DNA of 64,000 nt from Hymenobacter montanus (GCF_014699115.1 NZ_JACXAD010000001.1:124001-188000); one strand, 5' to 3'. Positions 24,105 through 33,960 are shown, counted from the first letter of the stretch. The notes: generated by a model not told the origin, from the letters alone. Numbers and translations: made by a program.

Positions 24105-25436
24105 ATGCTCGAAATAGTCCGCCAGTTTATCGAAGAGCACGCGCTGTTCGCCATTGAAAAAGACCCTTTGCTGGTAGCAGTCAGCGGCGGGCTCGATTCG
24201 GTGGTGTTGCTCGACGTTTTGCATCGGCTCGGGGCTCCGGTGGCGGTGGCCCACTGCCATTTCGGCCTGCGGGGGGCCGACGCCGACGCCGACGAGCAAT
24301 TTGTCCGCAAGCTGGCCAAACAGTACGGCCTCCCCTACTTCACCGAGTTTTTTCAAACCAAGGCATTCGCCGAGCAGGAAGGCATCTCAACCCAAATGGC
24401 GGCCCGCCTCCTGCGCTACCGCTGGTTCGAGCAGGTGCGGGCGGCGCAGGGCCTGGCCTACATCGCCACGGGCCACCACCAGCGCGACGAGGCCGAAACC
24501 ATGCTGCTGAACCTGACTCACGGCACGGGCCTGGCCGGCCTGCACGGCATTCAGCTGAAAAACGGCTACGTGGTGCGGCCGCTGCTGGGCGTGGGCCGCG
24601 ACGACCTGCACGAGTACTTAGTGGAGCGCGGCCTGCGCTGGCGCGAGGATGCCAGCAACGACAGCCCCGTGTACCAACGGAACCTGCTGCGCCACGAGGT
24701 GCTGCCGGTGCTGCGCGAAATCAACCCCAACCTCGACCAGACCCTGCACGCCACCGCCGAGCGGGTGGGCGGAGCCGAGGAAATCGTGCGCCACTACGTA
24801 GCGGAAACCGCTGCCCGGGCCCGTCACGACGAGGCCGAGGTGACCTACCTCAACATCGCCACGCTGCAGAAAACCGCGGCCACCACCCTGGTGCTCCACG
24901 AAATCCTGCGCCCTTTCGGCTTTTCCTGGCTGGTGGTGAAAAACATCGTGGCGGCCTTCCCCGGCGAGTCGGGCCGGCGCTTCGACTCGCCCACGCACCG
25001 CCTGGTAAAAGACCGCGAAAACCTGGTCATCACGCCGCGGCGGCTCACCCAGTTCGGCACTTTCCAGCTGGCGGCCGGCCAAACCGACCTGCTGGCGGCC
25101 GGCCTGCGCCTCAAGGCCGAGCTCCACGAGGAAACACAGGGCTTCGTCATCCCGCGCTCGAAAAGCACGGCCGCCCTCGATGCCGACAAGCTCAAGTTTC
25201 CGCTCACCCTGCGCCGCTGGCAGGAGGGCGACTGGTTTATGCCGCTGGGCATGAAAGGCAAAAAGCTGCTCAGCGACTTTCTCATCGACCAAAAAGTACC
25301 CCTCAACCTCAAAGACGACGTCCGCGTGCTGACCTCGGCCGACGGCAAAATCTGCTGGGTAGTAGGCTGGCGGGTCGACGACCGGTTTAAGGTGGAAGAA
25401 GCCACCCAGCGTGTGCTAACCATCCAGCGCCTGTAG
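24105..25436 (+). CDS. tilS: tRNA(Ile)-lysidine synthase
   Basis: A 443-residue enzyme that converts C34 of the AUA-reading tRNA-Ile to lysidine. The start MLEIVRQFIEEHALF gives the normal family N-terminus. The ATP PP-loop SGGLDS is at 27-32, followed by VAHCHFGLRGADAD and ATGHHQRDEAETMLLNL, all TilS signatures. The C-terminal substrate-binding part shows RRWQEGDWFMPLGMKGKKLL and the closing VVGWRVDDRF. Length is normal. The gene is single, divergent from the OstA-like gene, and its stop codon lies inside a large hairpin repeat. Confidence 0.96.
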   Translation: MLEIVRQFIEEHALFAIEKDPLLVAVSGGLDSVVLLDVLHRLGAPVAVAHCHFGLRGADADADEQFVRKLAKQYGLPYFTEFFQTKAFAEQEGISTQMAARLLRYRWFEQVRAAQGLAYIATGHHQRDEAETMLLNLTHGTGLAGLHGIQLKNGYVVRPLLGVGRDDLHEYLVERGLRWREDASNDSPVYQRNLLRHEVLPVLREINPNLDQTLHATAERVGGAEEIVRHYVAETAARARHDEAEVTYLNIATLQKTAATTLVLHEILRPFGFSWLVVKNIVAAFPGESGRRFDSPTHRLVKDRENLVITPRRLTQFGTFQLAAGQTDLLAAGLRLKAELHEETQGFVIPRSKSTAALDADKLKFPLTLRRWQEGDWFMPLGMKGKKLLSDFLIDQKVPLNLKDDVRVLTSADGKICWVVGWRVDDRFKVEEATQRVLTIQRL

Positions 25437-25498
25437 CGCGGACTCTGAGAGTCCGCGAGTTAGGACGTCTACTCGCGGACTCTCAAAGTCCGCGCTAC
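25433..25498. repeat. Nested hairpin repeat at the tilS stop codon
   Basis: GTAGCGCGGACTCTGAGAGT at the left pairs with the reverse complement ending AAAGTCCGCGCTAC at the right. Each arm is also self-complementary (CGCGGACTCT with AGAGTCCGCG), so the region can form one long stem or two side-by-side hairpins. The tilS TAG is inside the left arm. Confidence 0.85.
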
Positions 25499-25507
25499 TG
25501 CACACTG

Positions 25508-25536
25508 TTGGAGTTACAGCGTGGGCGTTACTTTTG
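25508..25536 (+). promoter_or_regulatory. Promoter of mdh
   Basis: TTG at 25508-25510, then 18 bases, then TACTTTTG at 25529-25536: a close match to the Bacteroidota TTG-N19-TAnnTTTG consensus. The mdh ATG follows 31 bases later. Confidence 0.8.
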
Positions 25537-25567
25537 CGGCTCTAGCCACTCAACCTAACCCTTTATT

Positions 25568-26506
25568 ATGAAAGTTACCGTAGTCGGAGCCGGCAACGTG
25601 GGCGCAACCTGCGCCGATGTGCTCGCCACCCGTGAAATTGCCAACGAAATTGTTCTGGTGGACATTAAGGAAGGCATCGCCGAAGGCAAAGCCCTCGACA
25701 TCTGGCAGAAAGCCCCGATTATCGGCTACGACTCGCGCACCGTGGGCGTGACCAACGACTACGCCCGCACCGCCGGCTCGGAGGTGGTGGTGATTACCTC
25801 GGGCCTGCCCCGCAAGCCCGGCATGAGCCGCGACGACCTGATTTCGGTGAACGCCGGCATCGTGAAATCGGTAACCGAGCAAGTGGTGGCCCACTCCCCT
25901 AACGCCATCATCATCGTGGTGAGCAACCCGCTCGACGTGATGACCTACCAGGCCCACCTCACGGCCCAGCTGCCCCGCGAAAGGGTGTTCGGCATGGCCG
26001 GCATCCTCGACACGGCCCGCTACCGCGCCTTCCTGGCCGAGGCCCTGAACGTGAGCCCCAAAGACATTCAAGCCGTGCTCATGGGCGGCCACGGCGACAC
26101 CATGGTGCCCCTGCCCCGCTACACCACCGTGGGCGGCATTCCAGTTACCGAGCTCATCGGCAAAGCGGAGCTGGATGCCATCGTGCAGCGCACCGCCGTG
26201 GGCGGCGGCGAGCTGGTGAAGCTCATGGGTACCTCGGCCTGGTATGCTCCCGGCGCAGCCGCGGCGCAAATGGTGGAGGCCATCGTACGCGACCAGCGCC
26301 GCGTGTTCCCCGTATGCCTGGAGCTGCAAGGCGAGTACGGCATCAACGGCGTATACCTCGGCGCCCCGGTTATCCTCGGCAAGAACGGCGTGGAGCGCGT
26401 GATTGAGCTGCAGCTCAACGACGACGAGAAAGCCTTGCTGGAAACCTCGCGCGGCCACGTAAAAGAAGTAATGGACGCGCTGGACAAGATGGCCCAGCCG
26501 GCGTAA
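25568..26506 (+). CDS. mdh: Malate dehydrogenase (LDH-like type)
   Basis: A 312-residue NAD-dependent malate dehydrogenase of the TCA cycle. The N-terminal GAGNVG (7-12) binds NAD; an Asp in VDIKEG gives NAD preference. Substrate-binding Arg residues lie in GLPRKPGMSRDD (81-90), Asp148/Arg151 in ILDTARYR, and catalytic His175 in GGHGDTMVP. Arg rather than Gln at the first loop position marks malate over lactate specificity. It is a single gene with a good promoter and a strong terminator. Confidence 0.96.
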   Translation: MKVTVVGAGNVGATCADVLATREIANEIVLVDIKEGIAEGKALDIWQKAPIIGYDSRTVGVTNDYARTAGSEVVVITSGLPRKPGMSRDDLISVNAGIVKSVTEQVVAHSPNAIIIVVSNPLDVMTYQAHLTAQLPRERVFGMAGILDTARYRAFLAEALNVSPKDIQAVLMGGHGDTMVPLPRYTTVGGIPVTELIGKAELDAIVQRTAVGGGELVKLMGTSAWYAPGAAAAQMVEAIVRDQRRVFPVCLELQGEYGINGVYLGAPVILGKNGVERVIELQLNDDEKALLETSRGHVKEVMDALDKMAQPA

Positions 26507-26537
26507 GCATCTGCCATTGCACGATAAAACCTTAAAC

Positions 26538-26571
26538 AAGCAGGCCGCCGGCAATAGCCGGCGGCCTGCTT
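26538..26571 (+). terminator. Terminator hairpin of mdh
   Basis: A perfect 15-base stem, AAGCAGGCCGCCGGC with GCCGGCGGCCTGCTT, around the loop AATA. There is no long T run, only TTGCTTG, so it may work as a strong stem or as mRNA 3' protection. Confidence 0.75.
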
Positions 26572-26708
26572 GCTTGATGCGCCTACGTAGAGTTCCTCAG
26601 GGCATCTTTGGGGCTTACTGGCGATCCGCTCCCAACAATTCCTAGCGGGTTTGGGATTGGCGGTAAGGCACCTTTACTAATGCATATCGCAGATCTCTTA
26701 TTGTAAGA

Positions 26709-27614
26709 TTACTGCTGGCTAGCGCGAAACAGCTTCTGTTTTTCTTCCTTGGACAGGCTTTCGTAGCCCGAGCGCGAAATCTTGTCGAGGATGTTGTCAA
26801 TCTCATCCTGCAACGGCTGGCCTGCTGCCGCAGGCTTCTTGCCACCGCTGGCCGCCGTCGTCACCGGTTCGGGCCGGCGCGTGGTGCTGACGCGCATGGC
26901 CGGCCGGCGGCTGAATAGGTTGCTCACCCAGTCCCCGATGGCCTGCACTGGGCGGCCCAAGTCGCGGCCGGCTTGCAGCTGCTTGATGAAGACGAAGCCC
27001 AGCAGCGCCCCTCCGAGGTGGGCAATTTCACCGCCGGGGTTGCCGCCGTTCACCCCCGCCAGGGAAATTAGCACCACGACGGCCGCAATCCACTTAATCT
27101 TGACGGGTCCGATCAAAATCAGCATAAACGTGTAGTCGGGCAGCAGCGTGGCCCCGGCCACGATGATGGCCGTGACGGCGGCCGAGGCCCCAATCATGGG
27201 CGAGCCCACCGCCGGCTGAAACGCCGGAATGAGGTTGTAGCTGAGCAGGAACACGGCAGCTCCAGTCAATGCGCCCAGCACGTAGATGCTCACCAGGCGA
27301 CGGTCGCCCAAGTACTCGCGGATCAGCTGGCCAAACCAGTAGAGATTCAGCAGGTTAAACAGGATGTGAAAGAAACCTTCGTGGGTGAAGGCATAAGTCA
27401 GCACCGTCCACGGGTGGCGTAACAAGATGGGCAGGGCCGACGACAGCTCAAACTGTCGCAGTACCGGCGGATAGTAGCCGCTGGCGCTGCTAACCGTGAG
27501 AATGGTGCGCAGGACGATAAGCCCCGCAAACACCAGCACATTCAGTAAGATAAGCTGGATGAGGGCATTGTCGCGGCGGCTGAAAGCGGTGCGAATGTCT
27601 TGAACGATGCTCAT
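26709..27614 (-). CDS. Rhomboid family intramembrane serine protease
   Basis: A 301-residue membrane protein with about six transmembrane helices between residues 17 and 210. The catalytic Ser144 lies in GASA (142-145) and the partner His199 in EIAHLGG, the rhomboid dyad. HEGFFHILFNLLNLYWFG (78 onwards) is the family's H-x4-N region. The C-terminal 90 residues are cytoplasmic and low-complexity, ending in a short helical EEKQKLF segment. It forms a likely operon with a second rhomboid and mutL, an arrangement seen in Bacteroidota. Substrates are unknown. Confidence 0.92.
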   Translation of the reverse strand: MSIVQDIRTAFSRRDNALIQLILLNVLVFAGLIVLRTILTVSSASGYYPPVLRQFELSSALPILLRHPWTVLTYAFTHEGFFHILFNLLNLYWFGQLIREYLGDRRLVSIYVLGALTGAAVFLLSYNLIPAFQPAVGSPMIGASAAVTAIIVAGATLLPDYTFMLILIGPVKIKWIAAVVVLISLAGVNGGNPGGEIAHLGGALLGFVFIKQLQAGRDLGRPVQAIGDWVSNLFSRRPAMRVSTTRRPEPVTTAASGGKKPAAAGQPLQDEIDNILDKISRSGYESLSKEEKQKLFRASQQ

Positions 27615-27672
27615 GGAGATAACGGAACGATGCGCGTCTTGTAGGTATATGATAATGCAGCCGACTGAATAA

Positions 27673-28467
27673 CTAGTAAAATTTTTCCCGGTCTCTTTCC
27701 CAGAACCTCAAAATAATAAAGCCGATTAACAGGCCGCCGAGGTGGGCAAAATGTGCTACGTTGTCGCCGGGGGTGCGGTGTACGCCCTTATAAAGTTCGT
27801 ACAGGGAATAGAGGAACACAAAATACTTGGCTTTGATTGGAAACGGGAAAAACAGGAGCATGAGCTCGGTGTTCGGAAACAGATAAGCGAAGGCGAAGAG
27901 GATGCCGAACAAGGCTCCGGACGCCCCCAGCATACCGCTATTGCGCGAATCGCGGGTACTGGTCACGGCGCCGTCGATGGCCGCCGTGGCGGCATCAATG
28001 TATTCCTGATTTTGCGGGTTGCGCTGCAAGGCCGCGGCCAGGGTTTCGTACCCCATCGCCTCCGGGAAGTAATCGCGGAAGAAGTTGGCAAAATCAGCCC
28101 CGGAGGGCGACTGGTGAAACTCCTGCCGGGCTTGCTCTACCTTGTACAGCTCGTAGCTGCGCACGCCCTCGTACAGCAGGCCGGCCCCCACCCCGCAAAT
28201 CATCCAAAACGTGAGAAAGCGCGCGGGGCCCCAACGCTGCTCCAACAAGGGGCCGAACGAAATCAGGCCGAACATATTGGAGATGAGGTGGCCCCAGCCC
28301 CCGTGCAGAAACATGTAGGTGAAGAACTGCCAGGGATAGAAATAGGGCGAGCCGATGGCGTACAGGCTCCCAACCTGGGTGATGAGCGGCAAGAGACTCA
28401 TCTGGGCCAGGAAAAAGGCGACGTTCACAATAAGGAGGTTGCGAACGGTGGGGGTCAGGTTGAACAT
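27673..28467 (-). CDS. Rhomboid family intramembrane serine protease
   Basis: A 264-residue membrane protease. HGGWGHLISNMFGLISFG (55 onwards) is the rhomboid H-x-x-x-N helix, Ser183 sits in GASGALFG and His242 in AHFAHLGG. A soluble insertion of about 70 residues (100-175, Gln/Ala-rich) separates the third helix from the catalytic-serine helix. The protein ends shortly after the last helix, without the cytoplasmic tail of the neighbouring paralogue. It precedes that rhomboid with a 58-base gap and follows mutL by about 150 bases. Confidence 0.92.
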   Translation of the reverse strand: MFNLTPTVRNLLIVNVAFFLAQMSLLPLITQVGSLYAIGSPYFYPWQFFTYMFLHGGWGHLISNMFGLISFGPLLEQRWGPARFLTFWMICGVGAGLLYEGVRSYELYKVEQARQEFHQSPSGADFANFFRDYFPEAMGYETLAAALQRNPQNQEYIDAATAAIDGAVTSTRDSRNSGMLGASGALFGILFAFAYLFPNTELMLLFFPFPIKAKYFVFLYSLYELYKGVHRTPGDNVAHFAHLGGLLIGFIILRFWERDREKFY

Positions 28468-28615
28468 GAAGCGAAGGGTAATTCCAAACTTTTAGCGGGA
28501 GAATCGGCGGGCCCGCGGGTGCCCGGCCAGCACGCTCCGAAACCACAAAGCTACCGGCACGGGTGAGTCCCCGCTAAAATCGCAGCGGGAATCCACCCGC
28601 AGGAGGAATAACGGC

Positions 28616-30676
28616 TCACTTACGGAAAAAGTCGGCCAGCTGCTGTCCGTCCAGCAGCACGAGGGTTTTGCGCCCGTCGGGAGTGTAGCCGGGTACCTGG
28701 CAAGCAAACAGCCGGTCGGCCAGCGCGTTGAGCTCGGCTTCGGGCAGGCGGGTGCCGGCCGTGCTCACGGCCACGCGGCGGGCCAGGGCTCGGGCCAGGC
28801 TTTCCCCCTGGTCGAGCTTGAGCGGGCCGGCTGTGGTGCGGAACTGCTCGATCAGGCTTTCGAGCAGCTCTTTCTCGTCCTGGGCGGGCATGCCGGCCGG
28901 AATGGCTTCTACGGCAATGGTGTTAGGGCCAAACTCGGCAAATATGAACCCCAGGGCGTGCAGCGGCTCGGTGAGCTCGCGCAAGACGGCAAAGTCGGCC
29001 GGGTTGAACGTAACGGTGCGCGGAAAGAGCAAGGTTTGGGACGCACCCACGGCCCGGCCGAGCTCCTGGCGGTACTGCTCGTACAAAATCCGCTCGCGGG
29101 CCGCTTCCTGGTCGATGAGCAGCACGCCCGATTTCACGGGCACCAGCACGAAGCGCTGCTGCACCTGCAGGGCCCGGCTGCCGCCGCCCTCGCGGGTCGG
29201 AACCGGCCGGGCCGGGGGAGCATCGGAGCTGGGCAGCTCCAGCGGCAACGCGCCGGGACTCGCGTCGGCGGGGTTGCCGACGGCATCTGGCTCGGCCGGG
29301 GCGGGAGCCGTCAGACGCTGTGCCGCGGGGGCTTCGCGGCCGGGTTCGTCGCGCACGGGCTGGCCGAGCTCGCGATAAAATGCTTCCAGCTCGCGCCGGG
29401 CCTGCTCGGTCGGCCGCGGGGGCGGCTGGCGCTCGTAGCCATCGCGGCGGGTATCGGCGTCGAAATTTGCGAAACCCGCTGGGCCCGCCGGGCGCCGCGT
29501 GGCCGAGGCCGCGGCGGCCAGCGCATCGGGGCGAAAGCCGTCGGAATCAGCCGCGCGGGCCGCCGACGTGGCCGCGGGCAGGTGGTCCTCGGCCTCGGTG
29601 GGCACCCCGCCCGTGCCTTTGCCGGCACGCAGGGGCCGGATGGGGGCGAAGTTCACGTCGCCGTCGAAGTCCAGCGAGGGGGCAATGTTGTGCAGGCCCA
29701 GGCTCTGCTTCACGGCGGCCCGCACCACGGCGTACACCGTTTTCTCGTCTTCGAACTTGATTTCCGTTTTGGTGGGGTGCACGTTGATATCGATGGACTT
29801 GGGGTCCAGCTCCAGGAACAGCACGTAGAACGGGTGAGTGTCGCGCGCCAGCAAGCCCTCGTAGGCGGCCAGCACGGCATGGTTGAGGTAGGCCGAGCGG
29901 ATAAACCGGTTATTCACGAAGAAGAACTGGTCGCCCCGGCTTTTCTTCGACGACTCCGGCTTGCCTACGAAGCCCTTCACGGCAATGGAATGCGTTACTT
30001 CCTCGCAGGCGGCCAGCTGCTCTTTGTAGCCGTTGCCGAGCAGCGCCACGATGCGCTGGCTCAGCTTGCCGGCGGGCAGGCCAAATACCTCGAGCTCGTT
30101 TTGGTACAGGGAGAAGGCAATTTGCGGATTGGCCAGCGCCACGTGCTGAAACTCATCGAGAATGTGGCGCATCTCCACGGCGTTGCTCTTGAGGAAGTTG
30201 CGGCGGGCAGGCACGTTGAAAAACAAGTTCTTGACCGAGATGCTGGTTCCGTCGGGGCAGGCGGTGGGCTGTTGGCTGGTGACCTGCGAGCCTTCCACCA
30301 GCAGCAGGCTGCCCGTGTCCTGGTCGCGCTGCTTCGTCCGAATCTCCACCTGGGCCACGGCCGCGATACTGGCCAGCGCCTCGCCCCGGAAGCCGAGCGT
30401 CCGGATGCGGAACAGGTCTTCGGTCGAGCGGATTTTACTGGTCGCGTGGCGCTCCAGGCTCATGCGGGCATCGGTCGGCGACATGCCCGCGCCGTTGTCG
30501 ACCACCTGCACGAGCTGCTTCCCCGCCTCTTTTACAATGAGTTGAATCTGAGTAGCGCCGGCGTCGACGGCGTTTTCCAGCAGCTCCTTCACCACGGAAG
30601 CGGGGCGCTGCACCACTTCGCCGGCCGCAATCTGATTAGCAAGGTATTCGGGTAGCAGTTGAATGATGTCGGGCAT
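28616..30676 (-). CDS. mutL: DNA mismatch repair protein MutL
   Basis: A 686-residue GHKL ATPase that links MutS mismatch recognition to strand processing. The start MPDIIQLLPEYLANQIAAGE matches the family; 113 upstream open codons are non-coding. Motifs seen are AGEVVQRPASVVKELLENA, DNGAGM, and TLGFRGEALASIAAV, followed by the N-terminal transducer domain with VHPTKTEIKF. A Pro/Ala-rich linker (about 350-470) leads to the C-terminal dimerisation domain. The C-terminal part lacks the DQHAxxER box that MutL proteins with endonuclease often carry; it reads IDQEAARERI instead. It heads the operon with the two rhomboids. Confidence 0.95.
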   Translation of the reverse strand: MPDIIQLLPEYLANQIAAGEVVQRPASVVKELLENAVDAGATQIQLIVKEAGKQLVQVVDNGAGMSPTDARMSLERHATSKIRSTEDLFRIRTLGFRGEALASIAAVAQVEIRTKQRDQDTGSLLLVEGSQVTSQQPTACPDGTSISVKNLFFNVPARRNFLKSNAVEMRHILDEFQHVALANPQIAFSLYQNELEVFGLPAGKLSQRIVALLGNGYKEQLAACEEVTHSIAVKGFVGKPESSKKSRGDQFFFVNNRFIRSAYLNHAVLAAYEGLLARDTHPFYVLFLELDPKSIDINVHPTKTEIKFEDEKTVYAVVRAAVKQSLGLHNIAPSLDFDGDVNFAPIRPLRAGKGTGGVPTEAEDHLPAATSAARAADSDGFRPDALAAAASATRRPAGPAGFANFDADTRRDGYERQPPPRPTEQARRELEAFYRELGQPVRDEPGREAPAAQRLTAPAPAEPDAVGNPADASPGALPLELPSSDAPPARPVPTREGGGSRALQVQQRFVLVPVKSGVLLIDQEAARERILYEQYRQELGRAVGASQTLLFPRTVTFNPADFAVLRELTEPLHALGFIFAEFGPNTIAVEAIPAGMPAQDEKELLESLIEQFRTTAGPLKLDQGESLARALARRVAVSTAGTRLPEAELNALADRLFACQVPGYTPDGRKTLVLLDGQQLADFFRK

Positions 30677-30997
30677 AGGAAGTAAGGCGCCTTTGAGCTT
30701 GCGCCAGGGAGTCGGATGAGCTAATCGGCACACAAACAAGTAAAAGCGCGCCGGATAATAAGCAGCTACCAGCCACGATTCAAACCCGCGACGGGGTTTT
30801 CTGCGTACCTTCGCGGCTAAATAGCGGAATGTAAGCAGGGAATTGTAGGGCAATTGCCCGAAGGTTTTCCTGCCGCAGTCGTCCCGAATTTGGAACCTCC
30901 AAACCGGGCTGATGGGTTCCGCTGGTACCCACGACAAAAGTACGGCCTTGGCGGCCGGTTTTACCTCTTGAACCACCCCACTTTCCCTACGGGGCTG
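30677..30997. other. Divergent promoter region mutL / GH3 gene
   Basis: A 321-base gap with no supported gene. TACCTTCG at 30806-30813 (plus strand) is one base off the TAnnTTTG element and may serve the GH3 gene. No clear minus-strand element for mutL was found. Confidence 0.35.
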
Positions 30998-33958
30998 ATG
31001 CGCATTCCTTTCCAATTGGGCTTGGCGGCTTTGCTGCTGGCGGCGGGCTTGCTGCTATCATTTTCCGAAGTAAAAAAGCTGCCGGGTGACCCCATGCAGG
31101 CCTCCCCGGCTGAGGCGGCCTGGGTTGACAGCGTGTTTAACTCGCTCACGCCCGACCAGCGGCTGGGCCAGTTGTTCATGGTGGCCGCCTATTCCAACAA
31201 AGAGCGCAGCCACGCCGACCGCATCGAGCGGCTGGTGCGCAATCAGCACATCGGGGGGGTGATGTTTTTGCAGGGTGGCCCCAAGCGCCAGGCCCTGATG
31301 ACTAACCGCCTGCAAGCGGCCGCCAAGGTGCCGCTGCTCATTGCCATGGACGCCGAGTGGGGCCTCGACATGCGTCTGGACTCCTCGGCCCACTTCGCCA
31401 AGCAGATGACGCTGGGCGCCATGGACGACCCCAAATACGTGTATCAGATGGGCCGCGATCTGGCCCGCAAGATGCGGGCGCTGGGCGTGCACATCGATTT
31501 TGCGCCGGTGCTGGACGTGAATTCCAACCCCGACAACCCGGTGATTGGCAACCGCTCGTTCGGCGAAGACCAGGAGCAAGTGGCCAGGCTTGGGGTTCAA
31601 TACATCCGGGGCTTGCAGGACAACCGGATTATGGCGGTGGCCAAGCACTTCCCCGGCCACGGCGATACGGATACCGACTCCCACGTGGCCCTCCCGGTCA
31701 TCAACACCGACATGGCCCGGCTGACGAAGGTGGACTTGGTGCCGTTTCAGCACTCGTTCGAGGCCGGCGTGATGGGGGTGATGGTGGCCCACCTCTACAT
31801 GCCGCTGTTCGACACCACCGATGCGAAAACGACCACCCTGTCGCGCGCGCTGGTAACCGACCTGCTGAAGGACAAGATGGGGTTTAAGGGCCTGGTTTTC
31901 ACGGATGCGCTCAACATGAAGAGCGTGAGCAAGCTGTACAAAGACGGCGAGCTCGACGCCATGGCGCTGGCGGCCGGCAACGACATCCTGCTGTTCTCGG
32001 AGGACGTGCCGGCCGCCCTGGCGCGCATCCGGGAGGCGGTAACGGCCGGCAAGCTGCGGCAGGAGGAGCTGGACTTGCGCATCAAGAAGATTTTGCGGGC
32101 CAAGTACTGGGCCGGGCTGGCGAAGTACCGGCCCGCCCGGCTGGCCACCCTGCACGACAGCCTGAACCTGCCCGGCTCGAAGGCGCTGGCTCAGAACATC
32201 TTCGAGCACGCGGTGACGGTGGTTAAAAACGACGACAAGCTGCTGCCCTTCCAACGGCTCGACACGCTGCGCATCGCGGCCATCACGATTGGCACGCAGG
32301 CGGAGGGTCCCTACGCCACTATTTTCAACAAGTACCAGCCCGGGCCCGTGTACGCCGTGCCCAACCGCTATGCCGACGACTCCACTTTTGCCCGGATTGC
32401 GGCGCGCCTAAAGGGCTACAACGTGGTGGTAGTGAGCTTGCACAACATGAATAACACCCCCAGCCACCGGTACGGTCTGGGCGACGGGGCCCTGAAATTC
32501 ATCAAGCAGCTCAAAGCCAACCGCGGGTTTAAGACGGTGGTGGTGGCCATGGGCAACCCCTACGGCCTGAAATACCTGGAGGAAGCCCGCACGCTGGTGT
32601 GCGCCTACGAGGACCACTACGCCGCGCAGCTGGTGGTGCCGCAGGTGCTGTTCGGCGCGCTGCCGGCGCGGGGCAAACTGCCGGTTACGGTGTCGCCGAC
32701 CATGCCCGTAGCGACCGGCATTGCCACCCCCGATTTGCACCGGCTGCGGTACGCCACCCCCGAAAGCCAAGGGCTGAGCTCGCGCGTGCTGGCCCAGATC
32801 GACAACATTGCCCTCGAAAGCCAGACCTACGCGGCCGCGCCCGGCTGCCAGGTGCTGGTGGCCAAGAACGGAACCGTGGTGTTCGACCAGAGCTACGGCT
32901 ACTGCACCTACGACCAGTCGCAGCCCGTAACCAGCAGCACGCTCTACGACCTGGCTTCGGTTACGAAAGTGGCCGGCACCCTGCAAGCCGTGATGTATCT
33001 CAAGGACCAGGGCAAGCTCAACCTCGATGCGAAAGTGGCCACTTACCTGCCCGAGCTGGCGCGCAGCAACAAGCGCGACATGACCGTGCGCGACGTGCTG
33101 CTGCACCAGGCGGGCCTTAAGCCGGGCATTCCAACCTGGGAGCGCACCATCAACAGCGCCGGCCTCAAGCCCACGTTCTACGCCAGCATCCGCTCCGAGG
33201 AGTTTCCCAACGAGGTGGTGCCCGGCGAATACAGCACCAAGGCCGCCGACGACTCGGTCTGGGCCTGGACGGTGCGCTCCGGCCTGCTGCCCAAGAGCCG
33301 GGGCCGGTACCCAACCGAGTACTCGGACCTGAGCTTCATCGTGATGAAGCGGGTATGCGAAAAGATTCTTAAGCAGCCGCTGGAAATCTTTTTACAGTCT
33401 AAGTTCTATCGTCCGCTGGGGCTGGGGAGTATGACCTACAACCCCTTGCAGCGCTTTCCGAAGAGCTGCATCGCGCCCACCGAAAACGATACCTACTACC
33501 GCCGCGAACAGCTGCAGGGTTCCGTGCACGACCAAACCGCTGCCCTCGTGGGTGGGGTGGGTGGCCACGCCGGCTTGTTTGCCACCGCCAACGACCTGGC
33601 CGTGCTGATGCAGATGAACCTGCAAAACGGTAACTACGGCGGCACCCGCTACTTCCAGAGCCCCGTGGTAACCGAGTTTGCCCAACCCGCCGCCGGGGGC
33701 CGGCGCGGCCTGGGCTGGGACCACGGCAACCCGAGCAAGCCCGAAGGCCCCACCAGCAACCTCTCCCCCGCCAGCACCTTCGGCCACACCGGCTTCACGG
33801 GCACCTGCGTGTGGATGGACCCCGACAACCAGATTCTCTACATCTTCCTGTCGAACCGCGTATACCCGGATGCGGGCAACAACAAGCTGCGCCAGTACAA
33901 CATCCGCACCCGCATTCATGAGGTGATTTACAAGTCATTGGCGGCGGGCAAGGGTTAA
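30998..33958 (+). CDS. GH3 beta-N-acetylhexosaminidase fused to class C beta-lactamase-like domain
   Basis: A 986-residue exported protein. The start MRIPFQLG gives an N-terminal membrane or signal helix. Residues about 45-400 are a GH3 NagZ-like domain with the signature KHFPGHGDTDTDSH at 216-229. About 410-600 is the GH3 C-terminal sandwich. Residues about 620-980 form a serine beta-lactamase-like domain with SVTK (Ser654, Lys657) and a later YSDLSF in place of YxN. This fusion is known in Bacteroidota and is thought to act on muropeptides during wall recycling. The beta-lactamase part may be a peptidase or esterase rather than a resistance enzyme. It is a single gene. Confidence 0.93.
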   Translation: MRIPFQLGLAALLLAAGLLLSFSEVKKLPGDPMQASPAEAAWVDSVFNSLTPDQRLGQLFMVAAYSNKERSHADRIERLVRNQHIGGVMFLQGGPKRQALMTNRLQAAAKVPLLIAMDAEWGLDMRLDSSAHFAKQMTLGAMDDPKYVYQMGRDLARKMRALGVHIDFAPVLDVNSNPDNPVIGNRSFGEDQEQVARLGVQYIRGLQDNRIMAVAKHFPGHGDTDTDSHVALPVINTDMARLTKVDLVPFQHSFEAGVMGVMVAHLYMPLFDTTDAKTTTLSRALVTDLLKDKMGFKGLVFTDALNMKSVSKLYKDGELDAMALAAGNDILLFSEDVPAALARIREAVTAGKLRQEELDLRIKKILRAKYWAGLAKYRPARLATLHDSLNLPGSKALAQNIFEHAVTVVKNDDKLLPFQRLDTLRIAAITIGTQAEGPYATIFNKYQPGPVYAVPNRYADDSTFARIAARLKGYNVVVVSLHNMNNTPSHRYGLGDGALKFIKQLKANRGFKTVVVAMGNPYGLKYLEEARTLVCAYEDHYAAQLVVPQVLFGALPARGKLPVTVSPTMPVATGIATPDLHRLRYATPESQGLSSRVLAQIDNIALESQTYAAAPGCQVLVAKNGTVVFDQSYGYCTYDQSQPVTSSTLYDLASVTKVAGTLQAVMYLKDQGKLNLDAKVATYLPELARSNKRDMTVRDVLLHQAGLKPGIPTWERTINSAGLKPTFYASIRSEEFPNEVVPGEYSTKAADDSVWAWTVRSGLLPKSRGRYPTEYSDLSFIVMKRVCEKILKQPLEIFLQSKFYRPLGLGSMTYNPLQRFPKSCIAPTENDTYYRREQLQGSVHDQTAALVGGVGGHAGLFATANDLAVLMQMNLQNGNYGGTRYFQSPVVTEFAQPAAGGRRGLGWDHGNPSKPEGPTSNLSPASTFGHTGFTGTCVWMDPDNQILYIFLSNRVYPDAGNNKLRQYNIRTRIHEVIYKSLAAGKG

Positions 33959-33960
33959 AA

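Noticed and set aside
28958..30655. Long open frame of 565 codons on the plus strand
   Set aside because: It runs exactly antisense to mutL. The product is a low-complexity Gly/His/Val/Arg string as expected from the complement of GC-rich coding DNA, with no family motif.
31058..32254. 398-codon frame opposite the GH3 gene
   Set aside because: Antisense shadow; His/Arg/Val-rich, no motif, and the GH3 reading frame is certain.
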